Of a DNA stretch of 64,000 bases, positions 11,570-22,341 are shown one piece after another. Position 1 is the first letter of the stretch. Each line of letters begins with the position of its first letter. The DNA is taken from positions 1,424,299 to 1,488,298 of the forward strand of contig NSJX01000002.1 of the NCBI GenBank assembly GCA_002286715.1, given 5' to 3'. The notes beneath the pieces were generated by a model. That model was given only the letters and a program-made list of their open reading frames with translations, was not told where the DNA came from and did not search any database. Both the position numbers and the translations under genes were made by a program. The DNA is from Dentipellis sp. KUC8613 (lineage: Eukaryota > Basidiomycota > Agaricomycetes > Russulales > Hericiaceae).

Positions 11570-11662
11570 TCCCTCTTAGCTCAGTTGGTAGAGCGCGTCA
11601 CTAGTACCTTGAATATTCAAGTTGTAATGACGAGGTCAGTCGTTCAAGTCGGCTAGCGGGAA
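11570..11662 (+). tRNA. tRNA-Thr(AGT) with a 20-nt intron
   Basis: A cloverleaf can be folded by eye. The acceptor arm is 11570-11576 paired with 11655-11661, the D stem is GCTC/GAGC with A-box TAGCTCAGTTGG (11577-11588), and the anticodon stem is CGTCA (11596-11600) with TGACG (11628-11632). The anticodon is AGT (11603-11605). The T arm is AGTCG/CGGCT with loop TTCAAGT. A 20-nt intron (11607-11626) sits one base 3' of the anticodon, the canonical place, and contains the 14-bp palindrome CTTGAATATTCAAG. One acceptor pair (T11574 with C11657) is mismatched and the first base is T rather than the common G, so a slightly degenerate copy is possible. Confidence 0.75.
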
Positions 11663-12069
11663 CTTATTTTGTCCCTACCCCCCCTGGGAAAGGGCATAGA
11701 CATTTCCCCCTGGAGACTCAGAGTGGGAGGCAGTGTACCCTGTGATGGAGGGACACATGGAGGACATTGGCCCGACAACATTTTTGGCATCAGTACTGTT
11801 CGGCTAATGATTTAGATTTTCGCAGATATGGATCATGTTTGCACGATGTGCCGTATCCCAAATCCTTGCCAAAATAGAATATATAGAGTCAGAGGTCGCT
11901 GGCAAATGCGACGCAGATATGTGTTGCAGGGGAAGACCACCCCGGGGATTACAGGGGTTATTCCTGCGCGCAAGCAAGGATCACCTACGTCTAGCCCTTG
12001 ACCTCTTAGCGCCCATTTTAGTAGGCTCCTCCGATGTTCGTATCGACATAACAGGACATTGACTTCCGC
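11663..12069. other. Region downstream of the tRNA
   Basis: Apart from the Pol III terminator I see no gene with support. A possible alternative 3' exon of the neighbouring minus-strand gene would extend to about 11985, but its frame looks poor. Confidence 0.3.
11667..11670 (+). terminator. RNA polymerase III T-tract
   Basis: TTTT begins five bases after the tRNA discriminator base, the usual simple Pol III termination signal. Confidence 0.6.
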
Positions 12070-12874
12070 TCAGGGATATCTCATGAGGCGAAGGCCTTGC
12101 AGTATCTCCAGAGAAGCGAGAATGTCGAGTGGGTCTGGTCGACCACTCCAGTACAAGCATTGGACACGAGGGCGTCGGCGGGCCTGCAGCAATCGCAGAC
12201 AGTGTTTTCCTAGATTCATTTGGTCGCGGCTTGTTTCAAAGTAAGTAGGTAAGAGACGGGTCAGCGGCGAAGACACTCACGACGTAAGGTCGTCTCGATT
12301 CAGCAAGAAGCCAGGACATATCAACCGCGGCAGCTTGTGCACGTTGACTTCTCTCTTCCGCCTCTTTCTCATCATCCTCACACGGAGGTTCCCAGTGCCT
12401 AGAGTTATTGAGGATTTGACCTTTATAGAGCTCAAGAAAACCTACTTGATCACCGGAGCAGGCTTGGGTTCTAGGCATATCGCCCGAGGGGGAAGCTTCG
12501 AAGAAACCAACCTGAAACCTCGAGTCCGAACGGTGCTCAGACTAAAGATAGGCCACGTAGGATATTTGCTCACCTACGGATTGTTGCTGAGATTGTGAAG
12601 GCGTATCAACGGCTGGAGGTTCAAGCTTCCGCCGCTTTTTGGGCCGCTCATGCAAGGAAGCCGGGACCTCCAAGGTAGCCTTCAGCATTTCGTCAAGCTC
12701 TGACGCCCTCGACAAGTCGGGAGCTTCATCATTCGCCTCTGCGTCCGCAAACAGAGCAGCACGACTGATGATCTCTGTATGTTGTTGTCGGAGATGCGGG
12801 TTTGCAAAGCGCGGAATCATGGCGGCGCGTAGCACGTACGTTTTAGGCAATCGGGTTTCTGAATTGGGCGTCAT
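12070..12874 (-). CDS. Protein of unknown function, divergent from NOP15
   Basis: I do not recognise the family. Exon 1 (12578-12874) starts MTPNSETRLPKTYVLRAAM and continues through an acidic helix (ASELDEMLKATLEV) to the basic nuclear-signal-like HERPKKRRKLEPP. A GTAGGT donor at 12577 joins it in phase to exon 2 (from 12511), which encodes VGFFEASPSGDMPRTQA and a charged stretch ending SWLLAESRRPYV. The last exon is uncertain. The most protein-like continuation is 12070-12276 (contains LYWSGRPDPLDILASLEIL), but I found no clean splice site that puts it in phase. The divergent arrangement with a nucleolar gene and the basic cluster suggest a nuclear protein, which is inference only. Confidence 0.5.
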
Positions 12875-12992
12875 AACGGTTGTTGACCCTTGTTTACGAC
12901 GGGGATCTCATTTTCTACTGCAACTTATCCGCCGGCGGTGTCTTCGCCCGCGGCCTCTTCTCTTCTCCCCCTCCATCTTTTCTTCTACCATC
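12875..12992. promoter_or_regulatory. Short bidirectional promoter
   Basis: Only 118 bp separate the start codons of the unknown minus-strand gene and NOP15, so both promoters and 5' UTRs must overlap here. The right half is rich in CT tracts (12958-12990). No TATA box is obvious. Confidence 0.6.
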
Positions 12993-14875
12993 ATGCCGGA
13001 CGACATCGCGACGAAACCCAAAAAATCTCGCAAGCCTCGAAGCTCGAAGGTTGCGGACGCGGAAGCACCAGTCAACGCGTCGAAAGAACAGAAGCACGCG
13101 GACGCGCCGCTCATGGAGAATGCTGCACCCAAGGACGCGGTGGATGGGGAGAAGAAGAAAAGAAAACGGAGGCGCAGTGAGGCTGTCGAGCCAACCGTCG
13201 ACGTACCCAAGGCCGCCGAAAAGGTAGTTCAGATCGAGGAAGCGGACACGGCGAAGTCAGTGGAGGAGACTGGAGATGCGGAGGGAGAGAAGAAGAAGCG
13301 CAAGAAGAGAAAGGAGAAGGGTGCTCAGGCAGTGGAGCAGCCACAGGTGGCGGACGCGGAGGTGAAGGTTGATGCGCCTCCTGCGAAGGAGGCTGCAGCA
13401 GGTGAGGAGGGGGAGGGTCAGAAGAAGAAGAAGCGGTCGAAGAAGGACAAGGTGATCGAGGGGAGCGCGCAGCTGCAAAAGACAACTGAAGTGAGTACGT
13501 CTTCGGGACCTACTGCTGCAGAATTCGCGAAGGCAGTCGAGGAGGCCCGTGTGGGCGAGAAGAAGAAAAACAAGAAGATTGCAAAAGAAGACGGTGTTAC
13601 GGTTGTGTCGCCTGTGGAGACCACTACTGTGGAATCTTCGACGAGTGCGGAGGCGAAGGTGAACAAAAAACCCTCCGCACCCGCGGCCGAGTCGGCTCCG
13701 TCGAAGAAGGATAGTCGGAAGGGCAAGAAGGTTGCGGAGGCGGCGGTGGTGCCCAGCTCCACCGAGGTTGCAGAGACTGGGAAGGGGAAGGGGAAGAAAC
13801 AGGCCAATGCGGAGGACGCGACAGCGAAAGACATGCCACGCGCGACGAAGGTCAGCCCCGCCAAGGAGGCAGGGCAGAAGAAAAAGGCCGACAAGGTCGT
13901 CAAAAAGGCTGCAAAGCCGCCGTCTCCAGAACCTGAGCCCGAACCTTCGCAGTCTGATGAAGATTCAGCGGAGGCTCCCATTGCCGATGACTCTGACGAC
14001 GAGGACGTGCATCTCCACGGCTTCTCAACAGACGAAGATTCTTCGGACGAGGAGATGGATGGTGGTGACATTCCGGGCATTGACGTCGGAAAGCTTCCGA
14101 CCATTGCTAAGGACGACGCAACTGTGAAGCGTAAACTCGAGAAAGCTAAGCGCAAGCCAGTAAGTCCCCTGGCGACGTTATTGCTTGATCGCTCCTTACA
14201 CATGAGCACAACAGACAGAAGACCGGGGCGTGATTTACCTCGGCCGTATACCACACGGTTTCTACGAAAAGCAGATGAAAGCCTACTTTTCGCAGTTCGG
14301 CGAAGTAACCCGGCTGCGCCTTTCCCGTAACAAAAAGGTGCGTCCTTGTAAAACTGGCGGGAGCCTGGTCCCTGACTGTGGTGCTTAGACCGGTCGCTCA
14401 AAACACTACGGTTTCGTGGAATTCGATTCGTCATCCGTTGCTCAAATCGTGGCCGAGACGATGGACAACTACCTTCTCATGGGCCACATTCTCCAATGCA
14501 AGGTTATTCCCAAGGATGAAGTTCATCCTGAGCTCTGGGTAGGAGCGAACCGCAAGTGGAGACCTATTCCCCAGGGCCGTATCGCGCGTGTGAAGCACAA
14601 CAAGGTATTTTAACTTCCATCCGCCTGTCCTTGCACTCTTTGGCGCATACTGACACAACATTGTTCAGCCTCGTACGGAGGAAGAGCAACAGGCAGCGGA
14701 GAACCGGCTTCTGAAGCGACAGTCCTCGCGCAAACGGAAGATCGCAGAGGCGGGCATCAAGTATGATTTCGACGCTGTCGCATATGTATGTTGCGCTGTC
14801 CTATGCATGTTTGGAAGTGGGGGCTAATCGTCTTTCCTTTCACAGAAAAAGAAGCCCAAGGCTACTGAATCATAG
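12993..14875 (+). CDS. NOP15: Nucleolar RRM protein Nop15/NIFK-like
   Basis: Ribosome biogenesis factor of the Nop15 (yeast) / NIFK (human) family, needed for 60S pre-rRNA processing in the nucleolus. Exons 12993-14159, 14215-14337, 14389-14604, 14669-14785 and 14846-14875 give 550 residues. One RRM begins near residue 394: RNP2 [17 protein letters not shown], then [19 protein letters not shown]1 [10 protein letters not shown], and the family-specific tail [20 protein letters not shown] and [15 protein letters not shown]. About 390 residues before the RRM are low-complexity, alternating KKKRK runs with acidic and Ala-rich stretches (an acidic block [20 protein letters not shown] lies just before the RRM). 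Yeast Nop15 is far shorter, about 220 residues. The ATG at 12993 opens this frame; an in-frame extension upstream overlaps the divergent promoter and is unlikely to be coding. Confidence 0.92.
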
Positions 14876-15665
14876 CCTGTGCGGACCGCCTGTGTATCTG
14901 GATTTCTTCAGGGATCTTCTGTCTTGCTGCCTCGATCTCGAGCAATACACTTCGCATACTGATATTCTCTCCATCTGCTCTGAATTGCCCGCAACAATAT
15001 GTGTTTCTAATTTTGCGCGGTAGGTCAGAAGACCCTTATATTCTCTATTGGACCGCTTCCTATCACCTAGCTGCGCCATAAGGGAAGTGATCGCGCGCAA
15101 TGGAACATCGGGCGCGGTCTCACGAAGTGACGGCTGTGTCAACCAAGCAGATACGGCTGTGTTCACTGAGAGTCAGTTATACGTGGTAACGTATTCGTTT
15201 GAGGCATTTGCATTGCGGCAGACCATGCACGTTCGCGGGCTGGTTGACGACACCGTATCAGCTGGTCCGTATGCCGTGCATTGGGTGGCACCTCTGAATG
15301 CTGTTGTGATCCGCCCGGTTCAGCGTCCTGACTGAGGCTAGCTAGGTGTCGCAGGACTCAGACGTGCGACTGGACCGGGAGCTGGTGAGTGTGCTTAGCG
15401 CCCGAAATTTCAAGCTTCAAGCGTCTTGCTACGCGTGACGGGGTCGCAGGTATGCATCCAAGAGGCTGGTAGTCGGAGTCGATGCGATCCGGCATAGGAA
15501 GCTGAGTCTTCTCGCAGCTTCTCCCACTCAAAGTACGCCCGCATACGGAGAGCTGTCGACAGGATGATCATCGTTTTGACTAGCCACTTCATCGACGGTC
15601 AAGCCTTTCTTCGACACGCCACAGAAATGTGCTCATCGCCAACCCACTTCTGAGGTGACTGCTTT
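14876..15665. other. Intergenic region
   Basis: No supported gene. Short open frames on both strands (for example 15048-15335 on +) lack any conserved motif. Confidence 0.35.
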
Positions 15666-16481
15666 TTGAATCTGATCGGGGGTTATTATTCATTGAATAT
15701 ACCGAATCCTAGCGCCGACCAATATTGGTCCCATGCGGAACAAGCTCGGTTCACATCCCAAGTTGGATGTGTCGACCCTGTCGAGACTGAGGGCGTCGCG
15801 GACGCACGGCAGAAGCTGCAGCTCGAGGTAGAAGCTGTTCAACTCGTGGTGTCCTCTCTGCGCACCCGCTGTAATAGCCTCGCTCCGGTCAACAGACTCC
15901 CAGTGGAAGTCCTCACCCACATCTTCCGCCTCTTTCAAGTTCTCAAGAACGTCGACGAGATTCAGCGTGGCCAGACCGGCTACAAGCTCGAGTGGATCAA
16001 AATCACCCACGTGTGTCGCCAATGGAGGAGTGTGGTCTAACGTCCCGTGGGTACTCGGCATCATATCGACCGAAGAGTTCTTACATCGCTCACGAACGGT
16101 ACCCGTCGCAATCGGCTTTGAATTCCCGGTGTTTGCGCCGTCGGTCCTGAAGGAGTGTATGTCAAAGATCATCGCACAACATATGTCTCGTGTAAAGGAC
16201 CTTCGTGTTCAAGTACATGGCGACGACCTACAACTTTTTCTCTCCTCACCGCTTGGACCGGCGCCTATTTTGGAGAGAATGTCTGTCCGCTACATCGGAA
16301 CAGAGACGCCTTGGAATCGCTGACTCTGTGGGGACTCGACTTTCATGAAGAGACGGGCACTGATCTGGAGCTCACAAAAAGTAGTTGGAACAATGGGGCC
16401 GTTGGACAACTTGAAGATTTACCTCAAGAACAGCGAAATCAAGCAGGCGCAGGTGGACAGGCTGAGAGACCTAGGATTTGA
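15666..16481 (+). pseudogene. F-box protein pseudogene
   Basis: A remnant of the agaricomycete F-box family. The intact part has a coiled-coil-like lead (ARQKLQLEVEAVQLVVSSL), the F-box LPVEVLTHIFRLF near 15898-15936, and the post-F-box signature KITHVCRQWRSV. Right after this the frame hits TAA at 16038, and the continuation (WSNVPWVLGIISTEEFLHRS) is found only in another frame. A second stop after TPWNR (about 16321) cuts off the next segment, which again continues in a different frame (LTLWGLDFHEETG). An intron could explain one break but not both convincingly. The leucine-rich C-terminus normal for this family is missing. Confidence 0.65.
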
Positions 16482-17252
16482 CGTTGATTCGAATAAAATG
16501 GTGGGCTGAGTGAACCCAACGAAGAATGTGGTCGTCGAGTTGAACATGCCCGATGCGGTGGTCTATCCCCTACATTGTTGGTGCTGCTATCAGAGAATGA
16601 AAATTCATCCCGAGACAGCGCCGGTGACTCAATTGCCTTTGGATCCTTCGAACAGCGACACAGCGCCACCGAAGTACGTATACGACCGCTTTTTAAGAGG
16701 CAGTGCGTTCTGCGGGAGAAGGAAATGAGGCAGTGAATTGATGGTACGGGCATACCAGCAAAGGATCGTTCATGGACTTTTGCCATAATCTATTGTATGC
16801 AAAAGTCGATTGAGGGTGACCGGTAAAATTCCGAAATATGGTGAGTCAGGCTCGAGGCAAATAGTGTAGTGGGACGGCTACGTGACAAAAAATAGTTATT
16901 CGTACCTTCCTTCATCAGATGGTGCCGCTTCGTTACCTCAATTGCGGGTGTATCATGCCAAATATACCACCGACTTACCACAGGGCCTGGACACGATATT
17001 TCTGCTTTCATCTCGTCGATGGAATCAAGAAACGCAGATCATAATTCCAGAAAGAATATCGGTGATCCACGGACACAAAGTATACACGAAAGCGGCAAGC
17101 CAATTGCAACAGCGTCGCACGGATCCTCAGACAAGCGGCCTGTGCACCCTAACGACAGCCTGACAACAAACCAAACAGATATCAGCAATCCCGCCGACAG
17201 AACCATCTGCAGCCCTTCCGGAAAAAGAACCCACATGAACGAAGAGAAGCCT
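16482..17252. other. Intergenic region
   Basis: No gene identified. It is probably further decayed sequence from the F-box remnant plus the 3' flank of the small minus-strand gene. Confidence 0.35.
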
Positions 17253-17483
17253 TTACAGCTTCGACTGTCTCTTCTGCGCAGCCCCCGGGCCCATGCCTTT
17301 GCCGCCCTTGCCGCTCATATCGATGTCCTTCCTGTCCTCCTTGCTCTTCCGCATCACCGCCTGCGGATTCTCCTCCTGCGGCCCGGTGAGCTGGTCCTTG
17401 GGCTTGTCCTCGGGCGCCATGGGCGAGGGCTCGGAGGGCTCGGAGAAGGCTGATACGGGCGGGTTCTGTAGTTTCGCTGGCAT
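17253..17483 (-). CDS. Small hydrophilic protein of unknown function
   Basis: A 76-residue intronless frame starting MPAKLQNPPVSAFSEPSEP and ending GKGGKGMGPGAAQKRQSKL. It is hydrophilic and probably disordered, with no signal peptide or membrane segment. The Pro/Ser-rich start and a glycine-rich GKGGKGMGPG motif near the C-terminus look like a conserved short protein rather than chance sequence, but I cannot name a family. The ATG is preceded by a CT-rich leader. It stands alone, more than 700 bp from any other gene. Confidence 0.5.
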   Translation of the reverse strand: MPAKLQNPPVSAFSEPSEPSPMAPEDKPKDQLTGPQEENPQAVMRKSKEDRKDIDMSGKGGKGMGPGAAQKRQSKL

Positions 17484-18780
17484 GACGACTACGCGTTTGG
17501 GAGAGAAGACTGTGGGTTATGAACTAGGGGAGTATAATTAGGTTATTATGGCCAGAAGGCGAAGAGATGCATACCTGCTCAGTGCTGGGGTTCGATTAAG
17601 GCGGTATAATGGTAGGATGATGTGCGAGGCTCTGTTCAAAGAACATGTCGGCCAATGTGGGAGTGTACGCCTTCTGTCTCAGACTACCGTCAGCCATGAC
17701 GGTGAGACTCCAGCACTTACTCCTGCCCGCCGGTTGGACGAGTCGGCGACGTCATGGCGGACGACGGATCGTGGCTAGCCACGAAAAGAGGCAATGGAAT
17801 ACGAGTGCATAAGCCGCGGCTCCTCGAGGCAATTGAATCGTTGAAACGCACCGGAACAACCCGCTTGCCCTCCGGCGGGCTGAAAAAAACATATGCACCT
17901 GTCAGGACTCGCCTGAACGTGGGTCGTACCTGGGTTCACGTATGGACGGATCTTGCACTCCGCTGCTGTAAGTACTATTATCCCCATTGACATCCCCATG
18001 CCCGTCGCCTAGACTTCGACCTGGAACCACCTGCAGAGCATAGCTATAAGCCTGTCTGACGTTGAGTCTGCTTCCTAGCCTGGAGCGGCTCCACCATCCA
18101 GGCCCAATACAGCGGCACGCATCGCCGAGCGTACTAGCACTGCAGGCATCCGAGGCACCGCACCGACGGCCGCCAAATGCACATACATATTTCTCGAACG
18201 CACCGGGCTCTGGGGCGGCGATTTGAATTGCCGAACGACTCCACCCCGCGCGATCGGGGAGCTGGGTGGAAGGAGATTGTGCTTCCGCGACGGCCGTGGC
18301 TCCGGGTTCCAACATATTCTCTGACCTCCCTCGAAATTTGAGCGTTCGCCCAGGCCGCAACGCGGACATGCTAAGGGAAGGGAGCCCACGACAGCTCGGA
18401 TTCCGATAGAAGGGTATCCTGGATAATATGAATAGCTGAGAAAACATGGGCGCCGTGCGCGGTACATGTGCTAACACAGATGGATCGCAAGGAGTCGTGA
18501 ATCGATGCAGAAAGGGATTCCCAGCTGCTCGTATCGACCGCCCCATGCATCTGTCCGTTTTTCCCAACTAACCTGTGCACCAATAGATATGCAGCTTCTC
18601 CACCACTGCCCCTAGCACGAGTCACGGTGCAGCTCCAAATGAGGCGGATACAAGACTCCATCTCCTGCAGACGGTCCGCGGGCGATACACCCTATCTTTA
18701 CCATAGCCATAGATAGGAAACCGGTGAAGGCATCGATACGAGTTGCGCCCTGTTGCGCGGGTGACATGGGTGAGAAACGG
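17484..18780. other. Intergenic region
   Basis: About 1.3 kb without a supported gene. A 221-codon minus-strand frame (17902-18567) exists, but its composition is erratic (many Cys, Arg and Gly), it has no recognisable motif, and overlapping frames are also open. Confidence 0.4.
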
Positions 18781-19253
18781 CTACTCGTCGGCAGGTTTCT
18801 TCGGTTGCAGCGGTCCTGACGGCTCGGGGGTGGGCCGTGGGGGGTGTGGGGGGTACATCTGTTTCAGGTGGCGATACTTTCTCAGAGAGTAGAGCGCCAG
18901 CGTCTCTGGATAGTGGGTCAGTATGCGAGATAGACAGCCGGTGGGGCGGCACGCACCGTTCTTGATGTACTCGCCCAGTTTGAGTGCCTTGTCGATCTCC
19001 TCGGGGTCTGTCAGGTTCCTGTTCTCTGTATCGCGTGTCAGGATGAAGATAGACCAGGAGAGTGCATGAGTGACAGCGTACTCTCGAACATGCGGCGCAT
19101 GCGGCCATGGAAATCATAACTGCAGCTGGGTGAGTACGACGCGCGCCATCGGATGAGAATTGGGGCGTACGAGGGGTCGGGATAGTCCCTGCCGAGTCTG
19201 TGCAGCTCTTTGTAAAGAGCGAGCACGCGATGGCGGGTCGCAGTGCCCGGCAT
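18781..19253 (-). CDS. ETFRF1: LYR-motif protein, ETFRF1/LYRM5-like
   Basis: Mitochondrial LYR-family protein resembling human ETFRF1, which removes FAD from electron transfer flavoprotein. The spliced protein of about 104 residues reads TRHRVLALYKELHRLGRDYP (an LYK version of the LYR tripeptide followed by the subfamily signature LGRDYP), then YDFHGRMRRMFEKNRNLTDP, EIDKALKLGEYIKN, ETLALYSLRKYRHLKQMYPP and a proline-rich tail. The introns follow DPS, MFE and IKN, all with GT-AG ends. I chose the ATG at 19253 (MPGTATRHR). An in-frame ATG at 19343 would add an Ala/Ser-rich stretch that could be a presequence. The stop is at 18781-18783. Confidence 0.82.
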
Positions 19254-20222
19254 TGCGAGCGTTACGAACGAGGGCGGGGTCGATGCGGCGGCTGCTCCGG
19301 CTGCACTCCGCAAATGGAAGGCGCACGTGCTCGACGCGCCCATGGCTACATCCGCTGCCGGCCCTGCTCTTTGCTTGTTTTTCATCCTCAGCTCAGCGCA
19401 CCCCCTCACGCCGCCGACGCCCGCGTGCATTTCTGTATTCTCGCGCGCTTGCAACGGCATTGAGGACATTCTCTTCTCCAATCTAGATCTGAGATCGTGC
19501 ACCTGTTTTCCGAATGCAGCAGACTCGGACTTCTCGAAACATATAGAATGGATGCCCCGAGACCCTGGTTTGGGCCAAGGCACTGCCGCAGAAAATACGC
19601 CAGGGGACTTCTGTCATGAAGGTGATGCAGGTGCGTGGGTAAGCCGAAGATTCTTATTCAGAACAGCCAGGCCGTGCTGGTATGTACGCTGACGCCCAAG
19701 GCTCATAAGGTTCTGTCGATGCCGCTTTGGCACATAGAACTTGTATTCACACCGCGATGCACATGCCAATGACAGCGGCAGGCCGTGCACGGATGCGGAG
19801 GGCAAGATGCACCGAGGCCGAGTGCGGTAAGTGCGATGATGATCTGAAAATAAATGAAGAGATCGCGCTACGGGAGAGAGAAGAGCATATGGCGAAATGC
19901 GCCAAGGGGCGGCGAGGACGAACATGTCTGGAAGGACGACGGCCGACGGCGAGCCAGACGAGGGCAGTGCTCCGGCGAGCCGGCGCAGAAAGAGCATCAA
20001 TTGAACGTTGCGGGGATGCCGCGCTGTGATTGGCTGCCGCGTGCGCCACTACGAACGTGCGAGGCACTCTGCTGCAATCCCGGCCAGGTCCAGCTTCTCC
20101 TTCTATCGCTCCCCGTGCGCCTTATAAGATGCTTCCCAATTATCTTCCCCCTTCCTCGTTCGTCTTCTCACAATCGCCCTCGAGGCTTAATTCCGCCAGC
20201 GACGTCCTTTCCTGAGCTCGCA
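19254..20222. other. Divergent intergenic region ETFRF1/PHO84
   Basis: Nearly 1 kb of non-coding sequence between divergent genes. A CACGTG E-box (19324-19329) is the core recognised by Pho4-type bHLH factors, but it lies about 900 bp from the phosphate transporter start and close to ETFRF1, so any link to phosphate control is speculative. Confidence 0.4.
20123..20128 (+). promoter_or_regulatory. TATA-like box of the phosphate transporter
   Basis: TATAAG about 100 bp upstream of the start codon, followed by a CT-rich leader typical of strongly expressed fungal genes. Assigned by position only. Confidence 0.45.
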
Positions 20223-22341
20223 ATGGCCGCCATCGTCGAGACTGCCTCCGCAGAGAAGAGGACTTCATCCTCCGAGAACGACATCCCCGCCCTTCCCAGC
20301 GGTCGTCGCGCCAATCATTCTGCGGCTCTCGAGCTTGATGAGCGCCGTCGCGCTGCTCTCGCTGAAGTGGACAATGCCAAGTTTTCGTACGTTTCATTCT
20401 CTGCTTACATTGGTATCTATTCACGTCTCTATAGTTGGTTCCACGTGAAGGTCTGCATGGTCGCCGGTGCTGGTTTCTTCACAGATGCGTACGACATCTT
20501 CGCTATCAACATTGCGTCTACTATGTTGGGCTATGTCTACGGCAAAAGTATGTCAGCCTTCTGACTTAGACGCTACATCTTCGATTGAACGCTATCCTTG
20601 ATATATGATAGACCACGCCCTCAATACCAATCAGGATCTCGGTGTCAAGGTCGCGACACCTATCGGTAACCTGGTCGGCCAGCTCCTCTTCGGCTGGCTT
20701 GCAGACGTTCTCGGGCGTAAGCGCATGTGTGCGTATCCGTCTTTACGAGTAACGTTACGTTATCTTACGGTGGCCACATGACAGACGGTGTCGAGCTGAT
20801 GATCATCATTATTGCCACTTTCGGCCAGGCCCTTTCTGGTCAGGCTCCCGCGGTCGGTATCATCGGTGTCCTCATCGTATGGAGGTTTATCATGGGCATC
20901 GGAATCGGTGGCGATTATCCTTTGAGTGCTGTCATCTCGTCAGAGTTCGCCAGCACGCGCTCGCGCGGTCGCCTTATGACTGCCGTGTTCGCTTTTCAAG
21001 GCTGGGGTAACTTCTGTGAGTTTTTTGGTATATAAACCACCGTGTTTTCGCTCACATGACCACTCCAGGCGCTGCCCTCATCGCCCTTATCGTTGTTTCC
21101 GCCTACAAGCCGCTCATCATCACCGACCCGTCTACTTACCCCCACGTCGATTACTGCTGGCGTATCCTCATTGGTCTTGGCTGCGTTCCTGGTGTTATTG
21201 CTCTCTACTTCCGCCTCACTATTCCCGAGACGCCTCGTTTCACCATGGATATTGAGCGCAACATCAAGCAGGCGTCTCAGGACATCGAGAACGCTTTGAC
21301 GACCGGGAGCTACTACGTTGATCCCGATGCGGTTGTGCAGCGCGTCGAGGCACCGCGTGCCACCCGCCGGGACTTCTTGGCTCATTTCGGCAAGTGGGAG
21401 AACCTGAAGGTTCTTATTGGTACCTCCTACTCCTGGTTCGCGCTCGATGTATGTCTCGATGTCTCCTCTGTCTAGTCAACGCTTCTGATGTTCTGCCTTT
21501 TAGATCGCCTTCTACGGTCTCGGTCTCAATTCCTCCATCATCCTCACCGCTATCGGCTGGGGTTCATCCAAGGCCCCTGCAGGCCACGGTGTTTACGAGA
21601 CGTTGCGCAATGTTTCCGTCGGTAACCTGATCCTTTCGGTCGCCGGCCTGATTCCGGGTTACTGGGCGTCTTTCCTTGTTATCGACTCATGGGGCCGCAA
21701 GCCTATTCAACTTATGGGTTTCACGGTGCTCACGGCTCTCTTCATTTGCATGGGTAAGACTGTCCTGCGTCTTCTTTCCGAGACGGCCGCTAACAAGTGT
21801 CGCGTTCAGGCTTCGGTTACGACAAGCTCATCGCCACGCCGAGCGCCCAGAAGGCCTTTGTATTCCTCTACTGTCTGGCAGATTTCTTCCAGAACTTTGG
21901 TCCCAACGTCACCACGTTCGTTATCCCCGGCGAAGCCTTCCCCACGCGTTACCGTTCCACCGCGCACGGCATCTCCGCCGCCAGCGGCAAGCTCGGCGCG
22001 GTGGTGGCACAAGTCGGTTTTGCGCGTTTGAGGAACATTCACGGTCCTAACGCTTTCGTGGGACACATGTGAGTATCTATTTAGGAGATGGTGGGCTGCA
22101 GCGACTGACTTGGATTCAGTCTTGAAATCTTCGCTCTCTTCATGTTGACGGGTATCTTCTCGACGCTGCTTCTCCCTGAAACAAAGGGACGATCACTCGA
22201 GGAGCTCTCGAACGAGAACCAGGAGGGCTTCATCCAAGGTACGTCTTCCCTGACACGCGACGGATTCCGTATGCTGACTGCTCTGCTCTTGTAGGAGTCC
22301 GACAAGTGCAGGTGAAGGACGGCGTCGTCGTCCAGGAGTAA
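20223..22341 (+). CDS. PHO84: High-affinity phosphate transporter, Pho84 family
   Basis: Inorganic phosphate:H+ symporter of the MFS PHS family, expected in the plasma membrane. The spliced protein of about 550 residues shows [20 protein letters not shown] in helix 1, [20 protein letters not shown] (the MFS DxxGRK loop), [20 protein letters not shown] (the PHS family signature), the gap loop [73 protein letters not shown] and the C-terminal [12 protein letters not shown]. About eight introns of 50-60 nt interrupt it. The long polar N-terminus (about 55 residues) precedes helix 1. The start [13 protein letters not shown] at 20223 follows a CT-rich leader. Expression is probably phosphate-regulated by analogy with yeast; the proximal promoter shows no clear Pho4 site. 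Confidence 0.93.

Noticed and set aside
13418..14434. 338-codon open frame on the minus strand
   Set aside because: It is the antisense of the lysine-rich NOP15 exon. The Ser/Phe/Ala-rich composition is the mirror of AAG/GAG codons, and NOP15 has strong family motifs.
15690..16172. 160-codon minus-strand open frame
   Set aside because: It lies antisense to the F-box pseudogene, where the plus strand has a recognisable F-box.
17902..18567. 221-codon minus-strand open frame in an intergenic region
   Set aside because: It has no recognisable domain, an erratic composition, no splice or promoter support, and competing open frames over the same bases.
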